A DNA stretch of 64,000 nucleotides from Novosphingobium malaysiense (GCF_000802225.1 NZ_JTDI01000003.1:930001-994000); one strand, 5' to 3'. Shown: positions 19,730-32,278, counted from the stretch's first letter. The notes: generated from the sequence alone by a model not told the origin. Made by a program: numbers and translations.

Positions 19730-20452
19730 TCAATGCGGCGCACTTGCAAGCAGGACGTCGCCGGCATGGATCGTGCGCCGCGATCCGTCTTCCAGATCCA
19801 GCAGGAGATTGCCGTCCTGCGAAAGCCCGGCGAAGCTGCCTTCAAACGCTTCCTCACCCGGAGGGAGCACCGTCAACCGGGTACCCTTCGGATGCGCGGC
19901 ACTTTGCCAGCGCCGCAGGAGCGGAGCAAGGCCGGCGGTTCGCCAGCGATGCAATTCCAGGTCGAACGCGACGGCCAGCGCCTGGGCGAACATGTCGCGG
20001 CCAAGATCGACGCCGAGGTCCGAAAGCGCCGCCACCCTGCGGTCGGGCACCTCGGGGGCCACCCGCAGGTTGACGCCGATGCCGACGATGACGAGATCTC
20101 CTACCGCTTCGAGCAGGATGCCCGCGATCTTCGCGCCGCCCAGCAGCAGGTCGTTCGGCCACTTGAGCCGAAGATCGGCGCGTTCGGGAAGATAGCCGAC
20201 CAGCGCCTCGTAGACGGCGAGACCGGCCATCAGCGCCAGCGTCTGCGCCGGCGGATCGGCGGATGCCAATCGGACTATGGTTGAGCCCATGAAGTTCCCG
20301 GCCCCGTCGTTCCAGACGCGGCCGAGACGCCCCTTCCCCTCGACCTGCCGGTCGGCGACCAGCCATTCGCCTTCGGGCAGGTATTCCCCGCCCGCAAGGC
20401 GCGCAGCCAGATCCGCGTTGGTGGAGCCGGTTTCTTCGACGATCCTGATCAA
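19730..20452 (-). CDS. birA: Biotin--[acetyl-CoA carboxylase] ligase
   Basis: Attaches biotin to the carboxyl-carrier subunit of acetyl-CoA carboxylase. At 240 residues it holds only the catalytic and C-terminal domains; the DNA-binding helix-turn-helix of E. coli BirA is absent, so it should not be a repressor. Motifs: GKGRLGRVWNDGAGN (biotinyl-AMP loop) and LKWPNDLLLGGAKIAGI. It follows nuoN by 15 bases, as in many sphingomonads. Confidence 0.94.
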   Translation of the reverse strand: MIRIVEETGSTNADLAARLAGGEYLPEGEWLVADRQVEGKGRLGRVWNDGAGNFMGSTIVRLASADPPAQTLALMAGLAVYEALVGYLPERADLRLKWPNDLLLGGAKIAGILLEAVGDLVIVGIGVNLRVAPEVPDRRVAALSDLGVDLGRDMFAQALAVAFDLELHRWRTAGLAPLLRRWQSAAHPKGTRLTVLPPGEEAFEGSFAGLSQDGNLLLDLEDGSRRTIHAGDVLLASAPH

Positions 20453-20467
20453 AGCGTCCGGATCGGA

Positions 20468-21931
20468 TCAGAGCGCATGGAACAGGGCCAGGGCCGCTGC
20501 GTCGGTCAGCGAACCCAGCCACTTCGTCAGCAGGAAGCCCAGCGGCGAGATCACCACGCAGGAGACGAGAAGGATCAGCTTGTGCCAGATATCGCTTTCG
20601 CCCTTCACCACGTCGGCAGGTTCGTCGAAGTAGATGATCTTCACGACCTTGAGGTAGTAGAAGGCGCCGATCACCGAGGCTGCGAAACCGAGTGCCGCGA
20701 GCGCGATCATCCCGCCATCGACGGCCGCCTTGAACACCAGGAACTTGCCCCAGAAACCGAACAGCGGCGGGATACCGGCAAGGCTGAACATGACCATGGC
20801 GATGCCCAGCGCGAGCGCGGGCCGGGTACGCGACAGACCGGCGAGTTTCGCGATCTCCTCGACGTAATTGCCGTTCTCGTCCTTGAGCATCAGGATCGCC
20901 ACGAAGCCGCCCAGCGACATCGCCACGTAGATGGCCAGGTAGAACAGCATCGCCGATGCGCCCTCGGGAGTCGCCACGGCGAGACCGACGAGGATAAAGC
21001 CGACGTTGTTGATCGACGAATAGGCCATCAGACGCTTGATGTTGCTCTGACCGATGGCGCCGAGGGCACCGACCACGATCGAGGCGAGCGACACGAACAG
21101 CACGATCTGCTGCCACGCGGCGGCCTGTTCGCCGAAGGCGTCGAGCATGACGCGCATGGTGAGGCCGAGCGCGGCAACCTTCGGCGCGGTGGCGAAGAAG
21201 GTCGTCACCGGCGTCGGCGCGCCTTCGTAGACGTCGGGCGTCCACATGTGGAACGGAACGGCACTGATCTTGAAGGCGAGTCCGGCGAGCATGAAGACGA
21301 TGCCGAACAGCGCGCCGTTCGACAGACCGCCCGCCAGCGCGGCATTGATGCCGGAGAACGAAGTCGTGCCGGTAAAGCCGTAGGTCAGGCTCATGCCGAA
21401 CAGCAGGATGCCCGAGGCCAGCGCGCCCAGCACGAAGTACTTGAGGCCCGCTTCGTCCGAGCGCCCGTCGTTGCGCAGGAACGCGGCCAGCACGTATGCG
21501 GCGAGCGAGTTCATCTCGAGGCCGATGTAGAGCGTGATGAGATCGCCGGCCGAAACCATGATCCCCATGCCCAGCGCGGCGAAGATCACCAGCACCGGGA
21601 ATTCGGCGCGCATCGCGTTGTAGCGCTCGAAGAAGGCAGGTGCGATCACCAGCGTGGCGGCGGCCGAGATGTAGATCAGGATCTTGGCATAGCTGGCGAA
21701 GGCATCGGCATAGAACTGCCCGAAGAAGGCCGAGGTGTCCGGTCCCATCGCCCCGCCGCACAGCGCGGGCGCGACGAGCGCGCTGGCCGCAACGAGAGCG
21801 GCAACCGCAAGGATCGAGATAAGACGGCTTGCCTTGTCCCCGCCCCAGGCGGCGACGAGCAGCAGGACCAGGCCCGCAATGCTAAGCGTTTCTTCCGGCG
21901 CGATCAGGCGCAGCGACTGCGACCAGTCCAT
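20468..21931 (-). CDS. nuoN: NADH-quinone oxidoreductase subunit N
   Basis: 487 residues, about 14 membrane helices, the antiporter-like proton-pumping subunit at the middle of the complex I arm. Recognisable segments are FKISAVPFHMWTPDVYEGAPT, with the helix-breaking histidine, and LMAYSSINNVGF. Start at 21931 shares one base with the nuoM stop. Followed closely by birA. Confidence 0.95.
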   Translation of the reverse strand: MDWSQSLRLIAPEETLSIAGLVLLLVAAWGGDKASRLISILAVAALVAASALVAPALCGGAMGPDTSAFFGQFYADAFASYAKILIYISAAATLVIAPAFFERYNAMRAEFPVLVIFAALGMGIMVSAGDLITLYIGLEMNSLAAYVLAAFLRNDGRSDEAGLKYFVLGALASGILLFGMSLTYGFTGTTSFSGINAALAGGLSNGALFGIVFMLAGLAFKISAVPFHMWTPDVYEGAPTPVTTFFATAPKVAALGLTMRVMLDAFGEQAAAWQQIVLFVSLASIVVGALGAIGQSNIKRLMAYSSINNVGFILVGLAVATPEGASAMLFYLAIYVAMSLGGFVAILMLKDENGNYVEEIAKLAGLSRTRPALALGIAMVMFSLAGIPPLFGFWGKFLVFKAAVDGGMIALAALGFAASVIGAFYYLKVVKIIYFDEPADVVKGESDIWHKLILLVSCVVISPLGFLLTKWLGSLTDAAALALFHAL

Positions 21932-23481
21932 CAGTGTGCCCCCTCATGCGCAGCTGTTTCTTCGTGCGCAGGCGTTTCTTTGCTGGTGGCGGCCCCCATG
22001 GCCACCTTGCTGTCCCCTTCCGGCGCCGCACGGGCGATCCGGGCTTCCAGCGCGGCGATATCGTCGCGCATCGGAGCAATGAAGCTCTCGGGGTAGATGC
22101 CCATCCACAGCACCGCGAGCGCCAGTGGAACGACCATCAGGTATTCGCGGACGTCGAGGTCGGCCATGGCGGCGGCATCGGCGTTCTTCTGTTCGCCGAA
22201 GGCAACCCGGCGATAGAGATAGAGCATGTAGGCCGCGCCCAGGATGATGCCGGTGGCGCAGACCAGCGTGGTCCAGGTCGAGACCTCGTAGATACCCGCG
22301 AGGCTCAGGAACTCGCCGACGAAACCGCTGGTGCCCGGAAGACCGATCGAGGCCATCGTGAACAGCAGGAAGAACAGCGCGTAGCGCGGCATGTTGATCG
22401 AGAGGCCACCGTAACGGTCGATCTCGCGGGTGTGGAGGCGATCGTAGATGATGCCGACGCTGAGGAACAGCGCACCCGAGACGAGACCGTGGCTGAGCAT
22501 CATCAGCATCGAGCCTTCGAGACCCTGCTGGTTGAAGGCGAACAGGCCGATGGTCACGATCGCCATGTGGGCGACCGAGGAATAGGCGATCAGCTTCTTC
22601 ATGTCGTGCTGGACGAGCGCGATCAGCGAGGTGATCACGACGGCGGCCATCGACAGGCCCCAGATCAGCGACGCGAAAGTCGAGGAAGCTTCCGGGAACA
22701 TCGGCAGCGAGAAGCGGATGAAGCCGTAGCCGCCCATTTTCAGCAGCACGCCGGCCAGGATCACCGAACCGGCAGTCGGCGCCTGGACGTGGGCGGCGGG
22801 AAGCCAGGTGTGGACGGGCCACATCGGCATCTTCACCGCGAAGCTGGCGAAGAAGGCCAGCCACAGCCAGGTCTGGACCGAAGGATCGAAGTCGTAGACC
22901 ATCAGCGTCGGGATGTCGGTCGTGCCGGCCACGTTGACCATGTAGAGCATGGCGACCAGCATCAGCACCGAGCCGAGCAGCGTGTAGAGGAAGAACTTGT
23001 AGGCCGCGTAGATGCGGTCCTGCCCGCCCCAGATGCCGATGATCAGGTACATCGGGATCAGGCCGGCTTCGAAGAACATGTAGAACAGGAAGATGTCCTG
23101 TGCGGCGAACACGCCGATCATCAGCGTTTCCATGAGCAGGAACGCGCCCATGTATTCGCCGACGCGCTTGTCGATCGACTTCCAGCTCGCACCGATGCAG
23201 ATCGGCATGAGGAACACCGAAAGCTCGATCAACAGCAGGGCAATGCCGTCGATGCCCAGCGCGTAGGAGAAGCCGGAGAACAGTTCCACGCGCTCGGTGA
23301 ACTGCCACTGCGCGCCGCCGACGTCGAAATTCTGCCACAGCACAATGCCGAGCAGCAGATCGACGAGCGTTGCGATCAGCGCAAGATTGCGCGCCGCTTT
23401 CGCGTCGAGGAACAGGCACGCCACTGCTGCCGCAAGCGGCACCAGCAACATCAGGGAAAGGATCGGAAAGCCTCCCATCAC
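21931..23481 (-). CDS. nuoM: NADH-quinone oxidoreductase subunit M
   Basis: 516 residues, antiporter-like proton pump. Signatures include AVKMPMWPVHTWLPAAHVQA and LIAYSSVAHM. The C-terminal tail after the last helix is Ala/Glu/His-rich (EETAAHEGAH). GGGGAGCAAGTG precedes the ATG at 23481. A 121-base spacer with an inverted repeat separates it from nuoL, the only large gap in the operon. Confidence 0.95.
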   Translation of the reverse strand: MMGGFPILSLMLLVPLAAAVACLFLDAKAARNLALIATLVDLLLGIVLWQNFDVGGAQWQFTERVELFSGFSYALGIDGIALLLIELSVFLMPICIGASWKSIDKRVGEYMGAFLLMETLMIGVFAAQDIFLFYMFFEAGLIPMYLIIGIWGGQDRIYAAYKFFLYTLLGSVLMLVAMLYMVNVAGTTDIPTLMVYDFDPSVQTWLWLAFFASFAVKMPMWPVHTWLPAAHVQAPTAGSVILAGVLLKMGGYGFIRFSLPMFPEASSTFASLIWGLSMAAVVITSLIALVQHDMKKLIAYSSVAHMAIVTIGLFAFNQQGLEGSMLMMLSHGLVSGALFLSVGIIYDRLHTREIDRYGGLSINMPRYALFFLLFTMASIGLPGTSGFVGEFLSLAGIYEVSTWTTLVCATGIILGAAYMLYLYRRVAFGEQKNADAAAMADLDVREYLMVVPLALAVLWMGIYPESFIAPMRDDIAALEARIARAAPEGDSKVAMGAATSKETPAHEETAAHEGAH

Positions 23482-23512
23482 TTGCTCCCCTTCGTATTCA
23501 GCATTTTCATCC

Positions 23513-23582
23513 CCGTTCGTGTCGAGCGAAGTCGAGACACGGTGTTGCGCGCACGGTTCTCGACTTTGCTCGAACCGAACGG
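23513..23582. repeat. REP-like 26-bp imperfect inverted repeat between nuoL and nuoM
   Basis: The left arm begins CCGTTCGTGTCGAGCGAAGT; the right arm is its complement with about four mismatches, ending CGAACCGAACGG. Sequences of this sort (GTCGAGCGAAGTCGAGAC) are common intergenic repeats in sphingomonads. In the nuo transcript it would form a stable stem between two genes and may affect mRNA processing. Confidence 0.75.
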
Positions 23583-23602
23583 AACGTGTGCATTACCCGC
23601 GA

Positions 23603-25651
23603 TCATCCCGCGATCACCCAGCTGATGGCGCCGACAAGGCCCAGCAGCATTATGAGAGCATAGCTGTACAGATAGCCCGACTGGACCTTCTGCGCGTAAG
23701 TGGACCCCTTGGCCACGGCCCAGGCGGCGCCGTCGGGACCGAAACGGTCGATGACGCCGATATCGAGGATCTTCCAGAACACCCGTCCGATCCAGAAGGC
23801 CGGCACCACGAACATGTAGTGGTACAGCTCGTCGAACATCCACTTGCGGTACACGAAGGTGTAGACCGGCCCGAGCTGTTCGGCGGCGGCCGCCGGGAAG
23901 CTGGTATTCCTGATGTACCCGTACCAGGCGAGCGCAAGGCCGATGATCATGACGATGAACGGCGTCCACTTGATCAGTTCAGGCAGGGCATGCATCGCGT
24001 GGATGAGGTGTTCGTGGAACACCAGGGCGCCCTTCCAGAATTCGCCAGAGCCATCGGACACGAAGGCATGCTGGAAGACGAAGCCGGCAAAGACCGCGCC
24101 CATGGAAAGCAGCACCAGCGGCACCAGCATGACCCAAGGGCTCTCGTGCGGATGATAGCCGGCCGTTCCCTCGTGCGCATCGGCGCCTTCCGAGGAGTGG
24201 TGGCCGGTATCCTCGCCCGAGTGTTCCTCGTCCGGGTGATCGTGGTGATCGCCGTGAACGGCATGCTGGACATGCTCGGAACCCGCCCAGCGCGGCTTGC
24301 CGAAGAAGGTCAGGAACACGAGACGCCAGGAATAGAAGCTGGTCATCAGCGCGGCGAGAATGCCCATCCAGAAGGCGAAGTTGCCCATCGAGGTCCCGCT
24401 GGCATAGGCCGCCTCGAGGATCGAGTCCTTCGAGTGGAAGCCGGCGAAACCGACACCGAAAACGCCCACGCCGGTGATGGCGAGCGTGCCCGCCGTCATG
24501 GCCCAGAAGGTGATCGGGATGTGCTTACGCAGGTTGCCGTAGAAGCGCATGTCCTGCTCGTGGTGCATCGCATGGATGACCGAGCCGGCACCGAGGAACA
24601 GCAGCGCCTTGAAGAAGGCGTGCGTGAACAGGTGGAACATGGCCGAGCCGAACGCGCCCACGCCGGCGGCGAAGAACATGTAGCCGAGCTGCGAGCAGGT
24701 CGAGTACGCGATGACGCGCTTGATGTCCCACTGGGTACAGCCGATGGTCGCGGCGAAGAAGCAGGTCGCGGCGCCGATGAAGGTCACGAAGGCCATCGCC
24801 GTCGGGCTTACCTCGAACATCGGCGAGAGGCGGCAGACCATGAAGACGCCGGCGGTAACCATGGTCGCGGCGTGGATCAGCGCCGAAACCGGGGTCGGGC
24901 CTTCCATCGCGTCGGGAAGCCAGGTGTGCAGGCCGAGCTGCGCCGACTTGCCCATAGCGCCGATGAACAGCAGCAGGCACAGGATCGTCATCGTCTCGAA
25001 GCGCATGCCGAGGAAGCCGATGGTCGAACCGGCCATGCCGGGTGCAGCCGCGAGGATCTCGGGGATCGAGACGGTGCCGAACACCATGAAGGTGCCGAAG
25101 ATGCCGAGCATGAAGCCGAGGTCGCCCACGCGGTTGACCACGAAGGCCTTGATTGCGGCAGCATTGGCCGAGGGCTTGCGGAACCAGAAGCCGATCAGGA
25201 GGTACGAGGCCAGGCCCACGCCTTCCCAACCGAAGAACATCTGCACCAGGTTGTCGGCCGTCACCAGCATGAGCATGGCAAAGGTGAACAGCGACAGGTA
25301 CGCGAAGAAGCGCGGCTGATCCGGGTCTTCCTCCATGTACCCCCACGAATAGAGGTGCACGAGCGCCGAGACCGAGGTCACGACGACGAGCATGACCGCC
25401 GTCAGCGTGTCGACACGCAGCGCCCAGTCGAAGGTGAGCGTGCCCGAGGCTACCCACTTCAGCACCGGAACCACGGTCGCTTCAGCGTTTCCGCTCAGGA
25501 AGCCGAGGAAGACCGGCCAGGACAGCCCGCAGGCGATGAACAGCGCCCCGGTCGTGATGACCTTGGCCGGAACGTTTCCGAGCTGCTTGTTGCCGAGCCC
25601 GGCGATGATCGCTGCCAGCAGCGGCAGGAAGACGATGAGCAGGATGGACAA
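23603..25651 (-). CDS. nuoL: NADH-quinone oxidoreductase subunit L
   Basis: 682 residues, longer than E. coli NuoL (613). The distal antiporter-like proton pump with the long lateral helix at the C-terminus. Signatures: [20 protein letters not shown] and [15 protein letters not shown]. The extra length is partly a His/Asp/Glu-rich loop (about 24141-24275; pieces such as [12 protein letters not shown]) before the C-terminal helices. Four bases after the nuoK stop. Confidence 0.95.
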   Translation of the reverse strand: MSILLIVFLPLLAAIIAGLGNKQLGNVPAKVITTGALFIACGLSWPVFLGFLSGNAEATVVPVLKWVASGTLTFDWALRVDTLTAVMLVVVTSVSALVHLYSWGYMEEDPDQPRFFAYLSLFTFAMLMLVTADNLVQMFFGWEGVGLASYLLIGFWFRKPSANAAAIKAFVVNRVGDLGFMLGIFGTFMVFGTVSIPEILAAAPGMAGSTIGFLGMRFETMTILCLLLFIGAMGKSAQLGLHTWLPDAMEGPTPVSALIHAATMVTAGVFMVCRLSPMFEVSPTAMAFVTFIGAATCFFAATIGCTQWDIKRVIAYSTCSQLGYMFFAAGVGAFGSAMFHLFTHAFFKALLFLGAGSVIHAMHHEQDMRFYGNLRKHIPITFWAMTAGTLAITGVGVFGVGFAGFHSKDSILEAAYASGTSMGNFAFWMGILAALMTSFYSWRLVFLTFFGKPRWAGSEHVQHAVHGDHHDHPDEEHSGEDTGHHSSEGADAHEGTAGYHPHESPWVMLVPLVLLSMGAVFAGFVFQHAFVSDGSGEFWKGALVFHEHLIHAMHALPELIKWTPFIVMIIGLALAWYGYIRNTSFPAAAAEQLGPVYTFVYRKWMFDELYHYMFVVPAFWIGRVFWKILDIGVIDRFGPDGAAWAVAKGSTYAQKVQSGYLYSYALIMLLGLVGAISWVIAG

Positions 25652-25655
25652 GGCC

Positions 25656-25961
25656 TTATCCCTTCATCCGGTTGACGTCGTCGACGGCAATGGAGCCGCG
25701 GCCACGGAAGTAGATCACGAGGATGGCAAGCCCCACTGCTGCCTCGCCGGCGGCCACCGTGAGCACGAACATCGCGAAGATCTGTCCGGTCAGGTCGCCC
25801 AGGAAGGCGCTGAACGCCACGAGGTTGAGATTCACCGCAAGCAGGATGAGTTCGATCGCCATCAGGAGAACGATCACGTTCTTGCGGTTGAGGAAGATGC
25901 CGAGGACGCCGAGCACGAAGAGGATCGAGCTCACCACGACATAGTGTTCGACACCGATCAC
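25656..25961 (-). CDS. nuoK: NADH-quinone oxidoreductase subunit K
   Basis: 101 residues and three membrane helices, with conserved glutamates in [17 protein letters not shown]. Membrane arm subunit on the proton path. The start overlaps the nuoJ stop by four bases (ATGA). Confidence 0.95.
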   Translation of the reverse strand: MIGVEHYVVVSSILFVLGVLGIFLNRKNVIVLLMAIELILLAVNLNLVAFSAFLGDLTGQIFAMFVLTVAAGEAAVGLAILVIYFRGRGSIAVDDVNRMKG

Positions 25962-26575
25962 AGCGAAACCCCCTTGCCGATTTCCGGCTTGACGTTGACG
26001 GTCGCGTCGCCGGGACGGCGCGAGACCTGCTTGCCGATCTTCTGGCCGCGCACGTCGCCACGCTGGCGGTGGGTCAACACGATGGCGCCGATCATGGCCA
26101 CCAGCAGGATGATGCCCGCCGCTTCGAACAGGAACAGGTAGCGGCTGTAGAGCAGCGCGCCGATGGCCTGGATATTGGTCATGCCAACGGGCGTGGCGGC
26201 GGTGCCGTCGGGCGTACCCAGCTGGATGGCACCGGCCTTGTAGGCGCCGACGCCGAGCACGATCTCGGCCAGCAGCACGAGTGCGACGAGCGCCCCGAAC
26301 GGGAAGTACTTGACGAAACCGGCGCGCAGTTCGGCGAAGTCGATATCGAGCATCATGACGACGAACAGGAACAGCACCGCGACCGCGCCGACATAGACGA
26401 TGACCAGCAGCATCGCGATGAATTCGGCGCCCGCCAGAACCATCAGGCCCGCGGCATTGAAGAACGCCAGGATCAGCCAGAGCACCGAGTGCACCGGATT
26501 ACGCGAGAGGATGGTGATGGCGCCGGACGCGATGGTCATCACGGCGAACAGGTAAAAGGCGATAACGTGAATCAT
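25958..26575 (-). CDS. nuoJ: NADH-quinone oxidoreductase subunit J
   Basis: 205 residues and five membrane helices, with the conserved motif [20 protein letters not shown] containing the kinked helix that couples quinone reduction to pumping. The C-terminal tail is hydrophilic. It lies 15 bases after nuoI. Confidence 0.95.
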   Translation of the reverse strand: MIHVIAFYLFAVMTIASGAITILSRNPVHSVLWLILAFFNAAGLMVLAGAEFIAMLLVIVYVGAVAVLFLFVVMMLDIDFAELRAGFVKYFPFGALVALVLLAEIVLGVGAYKAGAIQLGTPDGTAATPVGMTNIQAIGALLYSRYLFLFEAAGIILLVAMIGAIVLTHRQRGDVRGQKIGKQVSRRPGDATVNVKPEIGKGVSL

Positions 26576-26590
26576 GACCCCGAGCGCCCC

Positions 26591-27076
26591 CTACCGATAC
26601 GGCGCGTCGGCTTCAAGGTTCGCGGCAATCGCCCGCTCCCACTTGTCCCCGTTCGCCAGCAGCTTAGCCTTGTCATAGAGCAGTTCTTCGCGCGTTTCGG
26701 TCGCATATTCGAAGTTCGGCCCCTCGACGATCGCGTCCACCGGGCATGCTTCCTGGCAGAAGCCGCAGTAGATGCATTTCGTCATGTCGATGTCGTAGCG
26801 CGTGGTGCGGCGCGAGCCGTCCTCGCGCGGCGCCGCCTCGATGGTGATCGCCTGCGCCGGGCAGACCGCCTCGCACAGCTTGCAGGCGATGCAGCGCTCT
26901 TCACCGTTGGGATAGCGACGCAGCGCGTGTTCGCCGCGGAAGCGGGGCGAGAGCGGGTTCTTCTCGAACGGATAGTTGATCGTCGCCTTGGGCTTGAAGA
27001 AGTACTTCAAGGTCAGCCAGTGCGCCTTCACGAACTCGTAGAGCGTGAAGGATTTTACGAGTTGAGCGACGCTCAT
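26591..27076 (-). CDS. nuoI: NADH-quinone oxidoreductase subunit I
   Basis: 161 residues. Ferredoxin-like subunit carrying two [4Fe-4S] clusters (N6a and N6b): [16 protein letters not shown] and [16 protein letters not shown]. Sits at the foot of the hydrophilic arm. Overlaps nuoH by four bases. Confidence 0.96.
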   Translation of the reverse strand: MSVAQLVKSFTLYEFVKAHWLTLKYFFKPKATINYPFEKNPLSPRFRGEHALRRYPNGEERCIACKLCEAVCPAQAITIEAAPREDGSRRTTRYDIDMTKCIYCGFCQEACPVDAIVEGPNFEYATETREELLYDKAKLLANGDKWERAIAANLEADAPYR

Positions 27077-28119
27077 ACTGCATACCTCGTAAGCATCAGG
27101 TAGCCCGAGACCAGCACGACGAAGCCAAGCGATACGGGCAGGAAGACTTTCCAGCCCAGACGCATCAGCTGGTCATAGCGGTAGCGCGGGACAGTCGCCT
27201 TCACCCAGGAGAAGACGAAGAAGAAGAACAGGACCTTGAGCAGGAACCACACGAAGCCCGGCACCACGTAGAGGAACGGAATGTCGAGCGGCGGCAGCCA
27301 ACCACCGAAGAACAGCGTCGTGTTGAGCGCGCACATCAGCAGCACGTTGGCGTATTCACCCAGCCAGTAGGCGGCGAAGGCCATCGACGAATATTCGGTC
27401 TGGTACCCGGCGACGAGTTCCGATTCCGCCTCGGTAAGGTCGAACGGCGCGCGCTGCGTCTCGGCCAGCGAGGAGATGAGGAACATCACCCACATCGGGA
27501 ACAGCAGCGGGTTGAACACGAAGCCGTTGAAGATGCCGAGGACGTGGCCTTCCTGCGCCTTGACGATGTCGTTCATGTTGAACGTGCCCGCCCACAGGAC
27601 CACGCAGATCAGGATAAAGCCGATCGAGACTTCGTACGAGATCATCTGCGCCGAGGCGCGCATGGCCGAGAAGAACGGGTACTTCGAGTTCGAAGCCCAG
27701 CCCGCCATGATCGTGCCGTAGACACCCAGCGACGAGATCGCGAGCACGTAGAGCAGGCCGACGTTGATGTCCGCCAGCACCGCGCCCGAATTGAACGGGA
27801 TCACCGCCCAGGCCATGAGCGCGACAGTGAAGGTCACGATCGGCGCGATCAGGAAGATGCCCTTGTTCGCGGCCGAGGGGATGATGGTTTCCTGCAGGAA
27901 GACCTTGAGGCCGTCCGCGAAGGACTGCAGCAGACCGAACGGGCCGACGACGTTGGGGCCGCGGCGCAGCGCCATGGCCGCCCAGATCTTGCGGTCGGCG
28001 TAGATGATCATGGCCACGCCAAGCAACAGCGGCAGCGCGATCAGCAGGATGCCGCAGACCGTCGCGACGAACCACGCCCAGTCATAGGACATGCCCAGCG
28101 ATTGGAAGAAAGCCGTCAT
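27073..28119 (-). CDS. nuoH: NADH-quinone oxidoreductase subunit H
   Basis: 348 residues, about eight membrane helices, forming the quinone chamber with NuoB and NuoD. Motifs include [19 protein letters not shown] and the acidic loop [19 protein letters not shown]. It overlaps nuoG by one base and nuoI by four. Confidence 0.96.
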   Translation of the reverse strand: MTAFFQSLGMSYDWAWFVATVCGILLIALPLLLGVAMIIYADRKIWAAMALRRGPNVVGPFGLLQSFADGLKVFLQETIIPSAANKGIFLIAPIVTFTVALMAWAVIPFNSGAVLADINVGLLYVLAISSLGVYGTIMAGWASNSKYPFFSAMRASAQMISYEVSIGFILICVVLWAGTFNMNDIVKAQEGHVLGIFNGFVFNPLLFPMWVMFLISSLAETQRAPFDLTEAESELVAGYQTEYSSMAFAAYWLGEYANVLLMCALNTTLFFGGWLPPLDIPFLYVVPGFVWFLLKVLFFFFVFSWVKATVPRYRYDQLMRLGWKVFLPVSLGFVVLVSGYLMLTRYAV

Positions 28120-30136
28120 TATTCCGCAGCCTCCGCAATCTCCTCGCCGTGCAGCAGTTCTGCCGAGCAGCGCTGCATGGTCGCACTGGCGCGAGCGATG
28201 GGATTGGTCATGTAGAAGTCCTTGACCGGGTAGGCGATCTGGCCGGATGCGGAACCGCCGCCGGCAGGCAGGTCGCTCCCGTAGTCCGCCAGGCCTTCGC
28301 TGCCAAGGGCCGGAACCTCGGAAATCATCGCCGCGCGCAATTCCTCGAAGCTGTCGAAGCCGACCGAGACGCCGAAGGCATCGGCGAGCGCGCGCAGGAT
28401 CGTCCAGTCCTCGCGCGCGTCACCCGGTGCGAACACCGCCTTGTCGGACCATTGCACACGGCCTTCGGTGTTGACGTAAGTGCCCGCCTTCTCGGTGTAG
28501 GCCGAGGCCGGCAGGATCACGTCGGCGGCATGGGCGCCCTTGTCGCCATGATGCCCGATGTAGACGATCATCGAGTCGGCGAACCTGGTGTAGTCCACTT
28601 CGTCGGCGCCGAGCGAGAGCAGCACCTTGGGCTTGGCCGCGACGATATCCGCCAGGCCGCCCTTCTGCGCGTAGCCGAGCATCAGCCCGCCCATACGGCT
28701 TGCCGCCATGTGCAGGACGTTGAAGCCGTTCCACTTCGTGCCGTCTTCCAGCTCGCGCACGATGCCGATCTGCTCGCCGACCGAAAGCGCGGCCTCGAGG
28801 CCGCCACGGCCCAACCCTGCCCCGCCGACGATGATCGCCGGGCGCTTGGCATCGCGGATCGTTTCCCACACGTGGTTCGGCAGATCGCCGATCTTCGAAA
28901 GGTCGTCGCCGAGGAACTCGCCGCCGAAGGTGGTATCCCACTCGGGACCGATCAGGAAGACCTTGGCGCCGCGCTTCACCGCCTTGCGCAGGCGGACATT
29001 CACCAGCGGCGCTTCGGCGCGCACGTTGCTGCCGACGATCAGGATCGCGTCGGCCGTCTCGATGCCGGAAAGCGTGGTGTTGAAGTTCACCGCGGCAAGA
29101 CTGGACGTATCGTAGTCCATGCCGGTCTGGCGGCCTTCGAGCAGGCTGGAGCCGAGCGCGCCGACCAGCTTCTTGGCCGCGAACATCGTTTCGCAATCGA
29201 GCATGTCGCCGGCGACGGCGGCAATCGACTTGCCGGGCTTGAGCGTCGCGATCGCCTCGAACGCCTCGTTCCAGCTTGCGGGGACGAGCTTGCCGTCGCG
29301 GCGCAGGTAGGGCTTGTCGAGGCGGCGGCGGACAAGGCCGTCGACCATGTAGCGCGCCTTGTCGCTGATCCACTCCTCGTTGACGTCGTCGTTGACGCGC
29401 GGGAGTACGCGCAGCACTTCGCGGCCGCGGCTGTCGATGCGGATGTTGGAGCCGATCGCATCGGACACGTCGATGCCGAGCGTCTTCTTCAGCTCCCACG
29501 GGCGCGCCTCGTAGGCATAGGGCCGCGAGGTCAGCGCGCCGACCGGGCAGAGGTCGATCACGTTGGCCGACATCTCATGCTTGGCGGCATGTTCCAGATA
29601 CGTGGTGATCTGCATGTTCTCGCCGCGATAGAGCGCGCCGATCTCGTCCACGCCGGCGATCTCCTCGGAGAAGCGCACGCAGCGGGTGCAGTGGATGCAG
29701 CGCGTCATCTGCGTCTTGATGAGCGGGCCCATGTACTTCTCGGTGACCGCGCGCTTGTTCTCGTGGTAGCGCGAACCGCCGCGACCATAGGCCATGGCCT
29801 GGTCCTGCAGGTCGCACTCGCCGCCCTGGTCGCAGATCGGACAATCGAGCGGGTGGTTGATGAGCAGGAACTCCATCACCCCTTCGCGGGCCTTCTTGAC
29901 CATTTCGCTGTCGGTGCGGATTTCCTGGCCCTCGGTCGCCGGAAGCGCGCAGCTCGCCTGCGGCTTGGGCGGTCCGGGCTTCACCTCGACCAGGCACATG
30001 CGGCAGTTGCCGGCGATCGACAGCCGCTCGTGATAGCAGAATCGCGGGATTTCCTTGCCGGCCAGTTCGCAGGCCTGCAGCACGGTTGCGCCGTTGGGGA
30101 CGTCGAGTTCGACGCCGTCGACTTTGACCTTTGGCA

Positions 30137-30137
<1 letters not shown>
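28119..30137 (-). CDS. nuoG: NADH-quinone oxidoreductase subunit G
   Basis: About 672 residues from ATG 30137 ([15 protein letters not shown]). N-terminal [2Fe-2S] ferredoxin domain ([19 protein letters not shown]), a His-Cys3 [4Fe-4S] site ([19 protein letters not shown]), a further cluster motif ([18 protein letters not shown]), then a molybdopterin-oxidoreductase-like domain without cofactor ligands. Peripheral-arm electron wire. The start overlaps the nuoF stop by one base; the open frame runs further upstream inside nuoF but that part is not homologous. Confidence 0.95.
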
Positions 30138-31433
<1,296 letters not shown>

Positions 31434-31444
<11 letters not shown>

Positions 31445-31610
31445 CGTTGCACCCCTTGATCGACTTTTTACTCTGCGCCGCGCCGATGGCGACGAAGGCC
31501 GCGCCCACGCCGAAGAAAGCGACGAATGCGGAATTGCCAGTGCCCATTCCCAGCGCACCCGCAACGAAGAACATCACGCCGGCCAAGATCAAAAGCATCC
31601 CGGCTTTCAT
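31434..31610 (-). CDS. Small membrane protein inserted between nuoE and nuoF
   Basis: 58 residues from ATG 31610, with two hydrophobic helices ([37 protein letters not shown]) and a short basic Cys-containing tail. It starts on the nuoE stop (TGATG) and overlaps the nuoF start by 11 bases. Such tight coupling on both sides argues for real translation. Family unknown; it could be an accessory or assembly subunit of complex I. Confidence 0.7.
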
Positions 31611-32278
31611 CACCACTCCCCCCGGTAATCGTGATTTTCCGAAACCATCTCCTTGAGAGTGGTCGGTCCGCCGAGCGGCTCGACGGTGTGACGGCCAGGC
31701 TCCTGCGTGCCCGCCTTGGGCGTTTCGCCCCTGGCCAGGGCATCGAGCACGGCATCGAGGCGCTCCGGGGTAAGGTCCTCGTAGTTGTCGTCGTTGATCT
31801 GCACCATCGGCGCGGAGGCACAGTTGCCCATGCACTCGACTTCGGTGAGCGAGAACAGGCCGTCCTCGGTAGTGTGCCCCTTCTGCATCCCGCGCGCCTT
31901 GCAGGCGGCCATGATGTCGTCCGAGCCGCGCAGCATGCACGGCGTCGTGCCGCAGACCTGCACGTGGAAGCGGCCGATCGGGGCGATGTTGTACATCGTG
32001 TAGAAGGTCGCGACCTCGACCACGCGGATGATCGGCATGTCGAGGTAGTCCGCGACATATTCCATCACCGGGATCGGCAGCCAGCCTTGCGTGTCGAGCT
32101 CGGCGCCGACCTGGCGCTGGGCAAGGTCGAGCAGCGGCATCACCGCAGAGCGCTGGCGCCCTTCGGGATAACGCGCGACGATGTCCTTCGCCTTGGCGGC
32201 GTTCTCGTCGGTCCAGGCAAAATTGCCCCAACGCGCCCGCAGTTCGGGCGTATCGGGTTCGATATAGCGGTCAGCCAT
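31610..32278 (-). CDS. nuoE: NADH-quinone oxidoreductase subunit E
   Basis: 222 residues. Thioredoxin-like subunit with [2Fe-2S] cluster N1a: ligands in CGTTPCMLRG and ECMGNCASAP. Longer than the about 166 of E. coli because of a C-terminal extension (GTQEPGRHTVEPLGG) also seen in alphaproteobacterial and mitochondrial forms. It overlaps the small upstream ORF by eight bases. Confidence 0.95.
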   Translation of the reverse strand: MADRYIEPDTPELRARWGNFAWTDENAAKAKDIVARYPEGRQRSAVMPLLDLAQRQVGAELDTQGWLPIPVMEYVADYLDMPIIRVVEVATFYTMYNIAPIGRFHVQVCGTTPCMLRGSDDIMAACKARGMQKGHTTEDGLFSLTEVECMGNCASAPMVQINDDNYEDLTPERLDAVLDALARGETPKAGTQEPGRHTVEPLGGPTTLKEMVSENHDYRGEW

